From positions 3,658,001-3,722,000 of the forward strand of contig NZ_CP107007.1 in assembly GCF_025725645.1 (NCBI RefSeq): a stretch of DNA of 64,000 bases, written 5' to 3'. A model generated the notes under the pieces. It was not told the DNA's origin. It worked only from the letters and a program-made list of their open reading frames with translations, and ran no database searches. Each line of letters opens with the position of its first letter. Position 1 is the first letter of the stretch. Position numbers and translations under genes: made by a program. Positions 57,959-64,000 of this stretch are shown here, one piece after another. This stretch comes from Halomonas sp. GD1P12 (GTDB lineage Bacteria > Pseudomonadota > Gammaproteobacteria > Pseudomonadales > Halomonadaceae).

Positions 57959-59167
57959 TTAACTCATGTTATTACTGAGCGAGGGTGCCGGATACGTGCG
58001 TTTTTCCAGCCACCGCCCAAAAACGAAGATCGCAAGCCCACATAGCGCAAGCCCGGTACCCACGAAGCCCGTGCTCGACGGCGTGAAGCCGGCGCTGATG
58101 GCAAGCCCGGCAAGCCAGGCGCCCAGGGCGTTGGCGCCGTTGAACGCCGCGTGATTGAGCGAGGCCGCCATGGTCTGCGCATCTTCGGCCACGTCCATCA
58201 GGCGCGTTTGCAGCGACGGCGCCAGCGCCATGCTGGTGCCCACCAGGCCGACGAACAGAAGTCCGGTCCAGACGCTGTTGGCGGCAAAGTAGTAGAGCCC
58301 CTGAATCACCGCACACCAGATCAAAATGCGCGGGATCGCGCGCATCAGGTTCTTGTCCGCCATGCGCCCGCCCACCAGGTTGCCGATGATCGAACCGATA
58401 CCGAAGATCACCAGCACCAGCGGGCCGAGCGCCTCGCTCATGCCGGCCTGGCGGGTCAGCGTGGGCATCACGTAACTGAAGATGGAGAACATGCCGCCGC
58501 AGCCGATGCAGGCGATGGCCACGGTCACCAGCACGCGCTGCTTCAGGAGCGCCGAGAGCTCTTTCACGGGGCTTGCCGCCGAATCGACCGGCTGTACCGG
58601 CACGAACAGGCGGATCAACAGCGCCGTGATGACGGCAATGACGCCTACGCCGGTAAACGCGATCTGCCAGCCGAACTGATTGCCCGCCCAGGTGCCCAGC
58701 GGCGCGCCGAGCAAAATCGCTACGGTCAGCCCCATCATGACCCGCGACACCGCCCGCGCCCGCTGATCCACCGGCACCGCCCCCGCCGCGACCAGCGCGG
58801 CCACGCCAAAGTAGGCGCCGTGAGGCAGCCCTGCCAGAAAACGCAAGCCCACGAAGGACCAGAACTCCGGCGCCATGGCACTGGCGATGTTACCAACGGC
58901 AAACACGAGCATCAGCAGAATCAATAACAGACGCCGCGGCATGCGCGCCGCCAGCGCCGAGATGATCGGTGCCCCCACGACCACGCCCAGGGCGTAGCTG
59001 CTAATGGCGTAGCCCACCTGGGGCACGGTGACCGCGAGATCCCCCGCCACCCGGTTCATCAACCCCATGATGACGAACTCGCTGGTACCGATCCCGAAAC
59101 CGCCCAGCGCTAACGCAAACTCGGCCAGCCGCGGATTACGCGCCCAACCGGTGGAAGACTCCTGCAC
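57959..59167 (-). CDS. MFS transporter (DHA1 family)
   Basis: A 12-helix major facilitator of 402 residues. The N-terminal EFALALGGFGIGTSEFVIMG and the motif-A-like loop AARMPRRLLLI place it with AraJ/YdhP/NepI-type drug or sugar-efflux proteins. The start is GTG 59167 with GAGGAG 7 bases upstream. It is alone, divergent from the glycosylase gene. The substrate is unknown. Confidence 0.87.
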   Translation of the reverse strand: MQESSTGWARNPRLAEFALALGGFGIGTSEFVIMGLMNRVAGDLAVTVPQVGYAISSYALGVVVGAPIISALAARMPRRLLLILLMLVFAVGNIASAMAPEFWSFVGLRFLAGLPHGAYFGVAALVAAGAVPVDQRARAVSRVMMGLTVAILLGAPLGTWAGNQFGWQIAFTGVGVIAVITALLIRLFVPVQPVDSAASPVKELSALLKQRVLVTVAIACIGCGGMFSIFSYVMPTLTRQAGMSEALGPLVLVIFGIGSIIGNLVGGRMADKNLMRAIPRILIWCAVIQGLYYFAANSVWTGLLFVGLVGTSMALAPSLQTRLMDVAEDAQTMAASLNHAAFNGANALGAWLAGLAISAGFTPSSTGFVGTGLALCGLAIFVFGRWLEKRTYPAPSLSNNMS

Positions 59168-59335
59168 ACTTGACTCCTCGGGCCTCTGCCCGCTTATCGA
59201 TTCACAATGGCGCGAATGATCGCAGTATTAGACGAAAGTAGAAACACGTGCGGCCAAAAAGACGGGCGCCAACGCCCTCGTTGACGTTTAGGGCGGATAC
59301 ACTCAAGAACGATACCGCCCATTCAGCGAGTTTTT

Positions 59336-59947
59336 ATGACACCCGAGACCATTCCCCAGGCCATGGCCGCCCTTGCCAAGGTTGATGCCGATATCGCCCG
59401 CGCCCTACCCCAGGTCGGCGCCCCCGCCGCCCGGGCGCGCGAGCGCGGCTTTGCCACCTTCTTCTCGACCATCGTCAGCCAGCAGCTCTCCGTCGAGGCG
59501 GCGCGCTCGATCATGAATCGGGTCAACACTCTGCTGCCGGCGCTTCATGCCCAAGCGGTGATGGACGTGGAGGGCGAGGTACTGCGCGATGCAGGGCTCT
59601 CCTGGCGCAAGGTCGAGTATGCCAGGGGGCTGGCCGAGGCGGAGCTCGCCGGCACCTTCAGCGCCGATGGGCTCGAGCAGTTGAGCGATGAAGAGGTCAT
59701 CAGCGCCATCACCGCCCTCAGAGGTTTCGGGCGCTGGAGCGCCGAGATTTATCTGATGTTCTCGCTCGGGCGAACGGACGTGTTCCCCGCGGACGATTTG
59801 GCCCTGCGCGTGGCGCTGGGGCGGCTGAAAAGAATGGACGACAAGCCCACGCCCAAACAGGCGCGCCAAATGGTCGAACACTGGGCGCCCTGGCGCAGCG
59901 TAGGCGCGCTTTTTCTGTGGCACTACTACCGCGGCGAGCCGCTTTAA
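59336..59947 (+). CDS. DNA-3-methyladenine glycosylase (AlkA-like)
   Basis: A helix-hairpin-helix glycosylase of 203 residues that removes alkylated bases. The hairpin ALRGFGRWSAEIYLMFSLGR (about 128-147) is followed by the catalytic aspartate in VFPADDLALRVALG (about 153). FFSTIVSQQLSVEAARSIMN is a family motif. It lacks the N-terminal domain of E. coli AlkA, as many short bacterial and yeast MAG-like forms do. Confidence 0.88.
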   Translation: MTPETIPQAMAALAKVDADIARALPQVGAPAARARERGFATFFSTIVSQQLSVEAARSIMNRVNTLLPALHAQAVMDVEGEVLRDAGLSWRKVEYARGLAEAELAGTFSADGLEQLSDEEVISAITALRGFGRWSAEIYLMFSLGRTDVFPADDLALRVALGRLKRMDDKPTPKQARQMVEHWAPWRSVGALFLWHYYRGEPL

Positions 59948-59957
59948 CCACGCATCC

Positions 59958-60833
59958 TCAGGCGTTCAAGCCCCCGAACTTACCCGCCTGGTAATCCTCG
60001 ACCGCCTGAATGATCTCCTCGCGGGTGGTCATTACGAAGGGGCCGTGAGAGTAGACCGGCTCGTCGATCACATCGCCGTGGCCGAAGATCAGCCGCGCAT
60101 CGCTCGATGCCTCGAGTTCGACATGGCCGCCCTCACGATCAAGCTCGATCAGGTGTTGGGCCTTTACTGGCTCGCCGCCCACACTCACATCACCCTTCAC
60201 CACGTAGAGAAACACCTGCCGCGTTGGGGCGACGGGCAGCGTCTCGCGGCTGCCGGCGGCAAGCGTGAGCGTGGACATGAACACGCCAGTCAACGTATCG
60301 ATGGGGCCCTGAAGGCTCTCCCACTGTCCGGCGATCAGGTTCAGCTCGACGCCGCCGGCAAGGGGAATTCGGGGAATATCGCCCTGCTGCAGGCCGACGT
60401 AGTGCGGCGCGCTCATCTTGAGCTTCGAGGGCAGGTTGATCCAGAGCTGCAGAATCTCCAGCGGCCCGCCGTCGCGCTTGAACTCCGGCGGCGACACTTC
60501 CGCGTGGACGATACCGCTGCCGGCGGTCATCCACTGCACACCACCTTCATGAATCACGCTCTGATGGTCGGTGCTGTCGGCGTGGGCCAGCGAGCCTTCG
60601 AGAATGAACGTCACCGTCTCGAAGCCGCGGTGCGGGTGCGGGCCAAACGGCAGCCCCTGGTTGTTCGCGGGATACGTCTGCGGGCCGTGGTGGTTCAAAA
60701 ACAGAAACGGGTCGAGCTGATCGAGCCCGGGCCCCGGTAGCGGCCGCCGGGTGGTGAGATCACCGATATCGTCGCGGTGGGCCGCGTGCTGGCGGATGAC
60801 GCGGCGCGGGGTTTCAACGTTCGACGCGGACAT
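59958..60833 (-). CDS. Pirin family protein
   Basis: A bicupin protein of 291 residues. The N-terminal cupin has the metal-binding GPHPHRGFETVTFILEGSL and HAEVSPPE segments that hold the ligand histidines and glutamate in pirins. The C-terminal cupin is at about 175-275. AAGGAGCGATAC precedes the start at 60833. Some members show quercetin 2,3-dioxygenase activity; no role is assigned here. Confidence 0.9.
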   Translation of the reverse strand: MSASNVETPRRVIRQHAAHRDDIGDLTTRRPLPGPGLDQLDPFLFLNHHGPQTYPANNQGLPFGPHPHRGFETVTFILEGSLAHADSTDHQSVIHEGGVQWMTAGSGIVHAEVSPPEFKRDGGPLEILQLWINLPSKLKMSAPHYVGLQQGDIPRIPLAGGVELNLIAGQWESLQGPIDTLTGVFMSTLTLAAGSRETLPVAPTRQVFLYVVKGDVSVGGEPVKAQHLIELDREGGHVELEASSDARLIFGHGDVIDEPVYSHGPFVMTTREEIIQAVEDYQAGKFGGLNA

Positions 60834-60963
60834 GTATCGCTCCTTTATCCAGAATGCGCCCAGTGTAAAACCCGGCGCCACGGTTGAGGAGCGAATAATC
60901 TGCTTGGGTTGGTTGAAGTAAATCGAGTGGACGCTCCGGGCCGTCGCAGCCCGGCTTCACTGG

Positions 60964-62004
60964 CTAGAACTCGGTGACGACCGTCACCCCGGCGCTTTCG
61001 AACGTATCCATAGTCACCAGCACATCGATCGACGCCTCCAGGCTGATGCGCCGGCCGATCAGCCGCTCAGGGGCCAGCTTGCCGGACTCGATCATCGCCA
61101 GCATGTCGCCGTAGCGGTGGGCCTGCATGCCGTGGCTGCCAAGGATTTCCAGCTCGTTGGCGATGATCTGACTCATGGGCACTGCGGGCGTGCTGTGATC
61201 GGCAAGCATTAGCCCCACCTGAACGTGGCGGCCGCGCTTTCTCAGATTGCTGATCGAGTTGAAGCAGGTACTTGGGTGGCCCAGCGCATCCAGCGAGACG
61301 TGAGCGCCGCCTTGGGTGATCTCGCGCACCGCTTCGACCACGCTACCCACCTCGGCGGCGTTGACGGTCGCCACCGCGCCCAGCTGGCGAGCCAGCTTCA
61401 GTGCTTTCTCCGAGATATCCACCGCGACCACGTTGGCGCCCAGGGCATTGGCGATCATCACCGCCGAGAGCCCGACACCGCCGCAGCCGTGCACCGCCAC
61501 CCATTGGCCCGCCGCGGCGCGCCCCTGGTCCACCACCGCGCGAAACGAGGTCACGAAACGACACCCCAGGCTCGCCGCCGTGGCGAAATCGAGACGTTCC
61601 GGCAGCGCCACCAGGTTTACGTCGGCGTAGTGAATGCTCACGTACTCGGCAAAGGAGCCCCAGTGGGTAAAGCCCGGCTGGAACTGATGATCGCACACCT
61701 GATGGTTACCCGAATGGCACTCCGGGCAGGCACCGCAGCCGCCCACGAACGGTACCGTTACCCGATCGCCGACGCGCCAGCGGGTCACGTCCTTGCCCAC
61801 CGCTTCCACGATGCCCGCAAGCTCATGACCCGGCACGTGAGGCAGCACGACATCCGGGTCGTGCCCCATCCAGGCGTGCCAGTCGCTGCGGCATACGCCG
61901 TTGGCCATCACCTTCACCACCACGCCGTGGGGTTCGGGCGTCGGGTCAGGTACCTGCTGGATGGCCGGCGGAGCGGAAAAGTTTTCGAAAACAACGGCTT
62001 TCAT
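60964..62004 (-). CDS. Zinc-dependent alcohol dehydrogenase
   Basis: A medium-chain dehydrogenase of 346 residues. Catalytic zinc ligands lie in [12 protein letters not shown] (cysteine about 39) and [13 protein letters not shown] (about 58-66); four structural-zinc cysteines are in [18 protein letters not shown] (about 90-107). The NAD motif is [18 protein letters not shown] (about 168). The start at 62004 has GGAG upstream. It is divergent from the Lrp gene at 62142 and may be controlled by it. The alcohol substrate is unknown. Confidence 0.88.
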   Translation of the reverse strand: MKAVVFENFSAPPAIQQVPDPTPEPHGVVVKVMANGVCRSDWHAWMGHDPDVVLPHVPGHELAGIVEAVGKDVTRWRVGDRVTVPFVGGCGACPECHSGNHQVCDHQFQPGFTHWGSFAEYVSIHYADVNLVALPERLDFATAASLGCRFVTSFRAVVDQGRAAAGQWVAVHGCGGVGLSAVMIANALGANVVAVDISEKALKLARQLGAVATVNAAEVGSVVEAVREITQGGAHVSLDALGHPSTCFNSISNLRKRGRHVQVGLMLADHSTPAVPMSQIIANELEILGSHGMQAHRYGDMLAMIESGKLAPERLIGRRISLEASIDVLVTMDTFESAGVTVVTEF

Positions 62005-62100
62005 GGAGTACTCCAACGCAGTCATGTGGCGTTTTACTATAACCAGCCGCGCTTGAAATTACTTTTCTGTTGGCTGGACGACAAGACTAATAATGAAGCA

Positions 62101-62132
62101 CTCTTTCATTTGGTTCGGCTAATTTGAAAGAG
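62101..62132. promoter_or_regulatory. Inverted repeat before the Lrp gene
   Basis: CTCTTTCA and its complement TGAAAGAG lie 16 bases apart and end 9 bases before the Lrp start. The right arm includes the AAAGAG ribosome binding site, so it could act as operator or as a masking hairpin. Confidence 0.4.
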
Positions 62133-62141
62133 ATAACCACC

Positions 62142-62621
62142 ATGAGCCAAATAGACAAAGTGGATGCCAAAATTATTGGCCACCTGCAGGCCGACGGCCG
62201 CCTCTCCAATTCCAAACTGGCCGAGCGGCTTTCCATCAGCGAAGCGACCTGCTGGCGGCGCCATAAACGCCTGGAGGAGAGCGGCGTCATCGAGGGCTAT
62301 CAAGCTAACTTGAACCGCCGCGCCATCGGCGGCAGCGTACTCGCGTTCGTACAGATCACCTGCACCCAGCACGATGAGGCCGCCACCGCCGAGTTCGAGC
62401 GTTTGATACAACAAAGCTCGCGGGTGCTCGCCTGCCACAACACCACCGGCGAAGCGGACTTCCTGCTGCAGGTCGTCGCCCGCGACCTGGACGATTACAG
62501 CCACTTCGTCGAGCGGGTACTGCGCCAACTGCCTGGCGTTTCGAGCATCCGCTCGAATCTGTCGCTGCGGGAAGTGAAGGTGACGAACCAGTTGCCGGTG
62601 GAAGAATTGGTGGGTGATTAG
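62142..62621 (+). CDS. Lrp/AsnC-family regulator
   Basis: A feast-famine regulator of 159 residues. The helix-turn-helix is LSNSKLAERLSISEATCWRR (about 19-38), followed by the ligand-binding RAM domain (VLACHNTTGEADFLLQVVAR). The start ATG 62142 is preferred; an upstream TTG at 62124 is in frame. It is divergent from the zinc alcohol dehydrogenase gene, which may be its target. Confidence 0.9.
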   Translation: MSQIDKVDAKIIGHLQADGRLSNSKLAERLSISEATCWRRHKRLEESGVIEGYQANLNRRAIGGSVLAFVQITCTQHDEAATAEFERLIQQSSRVLACHNTTGEADFLLQVVARDLDDYSHFVERVLRQLPGVSSIRSNLSLREVKVTNQLPVEELVGD

Positions 62622-62653
62622 TCAGCGGATGGCAAGGCTTTCTTCACGCGCAT

Positions 62654-62807
62654 TTAAACTTCCCATCGGCGCTTAAAGACTGCCTGGAAATCCTCTTCTA
62701 CCTCGTCAAAAAGAAGAGTCAGGAGAAGCGGCTCACGCACGCCATGGTCGAATAACGCGGAATAAGAGAAGACGAACTCGAGCTTGGGTTTTCTATCATT
62801 CAGAAAG
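62654..62807 (-). pseudogene. Possible 3' gene remnant
   Basis: A leftward stretch of about 50 open codons without a start codon reads like protein (LEFVFSYSALFDHGVREPLL, then LTLLFDEVEEDFQAVFKRRW) and ends at TAA. An in-frame stop lies just before it. It may be the tail of a broken gene between the Lrp gene and the GGDEF-EAL gene; the protein is not recognised. Confidence 0.25.
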
Positions 62808-62899
62808 CGAAAAACCTAGATGAAGCTCACCAAGGTTTAGACGCCAACCGGACACTCCCAGTCCATTTGTGGCTCATTTTGAGCCCTCTGTATCTTGAA

Positions 62900-64000
62900 T
62901 CAATTTTCGTTATTCGTTCTATCAATCATTGAAGCGTGGCGCCCCCAAAACCGCTTCAACTCTTCCCCCTCCAGCGCTTCGCTGAACAGAAACCCCTGAT
63001 ACTCATGGGTGTGAAGTTGGCGTATCAGCGACAGCTGCTGCTCGCTTTCCACGCCTTCGGCCACAACCTGCAAGTTCAGGCTTTGCGCCAGCGCAATGAC
63101 GGCCTTGACGATGGCGGCGTCCTGCACATCGGTAACGACGTGGGACATGAACGAGCGGTCGATCTTCAAGCGGTCGATGGGGAGGCGGCGCAGAAGCGCC
63201 AGGTTCGAGTAGCCGGTGCCGAAGTCGTCGACTGACAGCGTCACACCCATCCCGCGCAGCTCGACCAGTATAGTGAGCGCGACCTCCGGATTGAGCACCA
63301 GCGCGCTTTCAGTGAGTTCGAGTTCCAGATGGGAAGGTTCCAAACCGGTCTCTTCGAGCACTTTCTTGACCATATCGATGAAGTGGCGGTTATTGAGCTG
63401 GATCGCTGAAATGTTGACCGAGACGAACAGCGGCTGCGCCATCTCTTCCTGCCAGTCAAAGGCATAGGTGCAGGCGGTTCGCAGCACCCACTCGCCGATT
63501 GGCAGGATCAGGCCCGTGTCCTCGGCCACCGGGATGATCTCACTGGGCTCCACCGTGCCCAGTTCCTCGTCTTCCCAGCGAAGCAGCGCCTCTACCCCGG
63601 TAATGCGGCCGTTATCGACATCCACCCTAGGCTGGTAGGCCAGGCGCAAACCGTCGTTGTCGATCGCCAGACGCAGGCGCCGCTCGAGAGCAGCACGGCG
63701 TTTTTCGTGGGAGGTCATGTCCAGCTCGAAGAACTGGAAGTTGTTGCGTCCCATGCGCTTGGCGGCGTACATGGCGGCGTCGGCGTGAATCATCAGCGAG
63801 TGCTTGTCGCTGCCGTCCTCGGGATGAAGGCTGATCCCGATACTGGTCGAGACCTTGACCAGACTTGCGCCAATTTGAAACGGGTTCGCCAACGTGCTCA
63901 CTAGCCGTTTGGCCAATTCGGCGGCGTCTTCGCGCGTGGAGTGTTCACCCAGCAGTACGATGAACTCATCGCCGCCAACCCTGGCGACCGTATCGGCCTC
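62900..64000 (-). CDS. GGDEF-EAL cyclic-di-GMP protein (partial)
   Basis: A c-di-GMP turnover protein whose N-terminal part lies beyond the right edge; 366 residues are visible. The diguanylate cyclase motif is RVGGDEF, intact, just inside the edge. The EAL phosphodiesterase domain follows with VEALLRWEDEE, VNISAIQLNNRHF, ELELTESAL, DDFGTGYSNLALLRRLPIDR and VVAEGVESEQQLSLI, so the metal and catalytic residues look complete. Both activities are possible; sensor domains cannot be seen. Confidence 0.9.
   Translation of the reverse strand, partial: EADTVARVGGDEFIVLLGEHSTREDAAELAKRLVSTLANPFQIGASLVKVSTSIGISLHPEDGSDKHSLMIHADAAMYAAKRMGRNNFQFFELDMTSHEKRRAALERRLRLAIDNDGLRLAYQPRVDVDNGRITGVEALLRWEDEELGTVEPSEIIPVAEDTGLILPIGEWVLRTACTYAFDWQEEMAQPLFVSVNISAIQLNNRHFIDMVKKVLEETGLEPSHLELELTESALVLNPEVALTILVELRGMGVTLSVDDFGTGYSNLALLRRLPIDRLKIDRSFMSHVVTDVQDAAIVKAVIALAQSLNLQVVAEGVESEQQLSLIRQLHTHEYQGFLFSEALEGEELKRFWGRHASMIDRTNNEN

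Noticed and set aside
62870..62884. Short hairpin GGCTCA/TGAGCC past the GGDEF-EAL stop
   Set aside because: Six base pairs and no T run on either strand; too weak to call a terminator.

Overview
The window is GC-rich chromosomal DNA from a gammaproteobacterium, most likely Halomonadaceae (Halomonas-like). This is inferred from several syntenic housekeeping blocks: gmk-rpoZ-spoT-ridA, recG-oxyR, ubiC-ubiA-phoB-phoR, and pstSCAB-phoU followed by cysZ. Many TRAP transporter genes and an abundance of acidic proteins also fit a halophile. No rRNA, tRNA, CRISPR array, phage or intact insertion sequence was seen.

Region 1 (1-26.1 kb) is a dense catabolic island that funnels plant and lignin aromatics and hydroaromatics into the protocatechuate branch of the beta-ketoadipate pathway. 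It holds vanR (partial) and vanAB (vanillate to protocatechuate), pcaGH with pcaQ, a benzoylformate-decarboxylase-type enzyme with its LysR regulator, and the operon pcaIJ-pcaF-pcaL (a pcaD-pcaC fusion)-aldehyde dehydrogenase. These are followed by pcaB and a TetR regulator, a DctPQM TRAP transporter, quiC (3-dehydroshikimate dehydratase), an AroE-type quinate/shikimate dehydrogenase, an AEC carrier, a type II dehydroquinase and an IclR (PcaR-like) regulator. Every step from quinate/shikimate or vanillate to succinyl-CoA plus acetyl-CoA has a candidate gene here. Two further DctP binding proteins lack membrane subunits. Recognisable operators tie the island together: a VanR site before vanA, a perfect PcaQ palindrome before pcaH, a 14-bp-periodic IclR-type array before pcaI, and the same palindrome between aroQ and iclR.

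Region 2 (26.2-34.0 kb) is mixed core: a DUF72 protein, an NSS sodium-coupled transporter, a small basic protein, hexR, uvrD, a Tat-exported TakP-like DctP orphan and a hotdog thioesterase.

Region 3 (34.1-44.6 kb) is phosphate control: pstSCAB-phoU with a PHO box inside the 3' end of pstS, cysZ behind a long hairpin that masks its ribosome binding site, an AT-rich patch with an acidic exported protein, phoR-phoB with two PHO boxes, and ubiA-ubiC.

Region 4 (44.6-64 kb) is core: rubredoxin reductase, HU, an SCP2-like protein, a YccS-type membrane protein, recG-oxyR, an SDR-fold protein, ridA-spoT-rpoZ-gmk, an extensin-like protein, a glycine-zipper lipoprotein, an MFS carrier, a 3-methyladenine glycosylase, a pirin, a zinc alcohol dehydrogenase divergent from an Lrp regulator, and a GGDEF-EAL protein running off the right edge.
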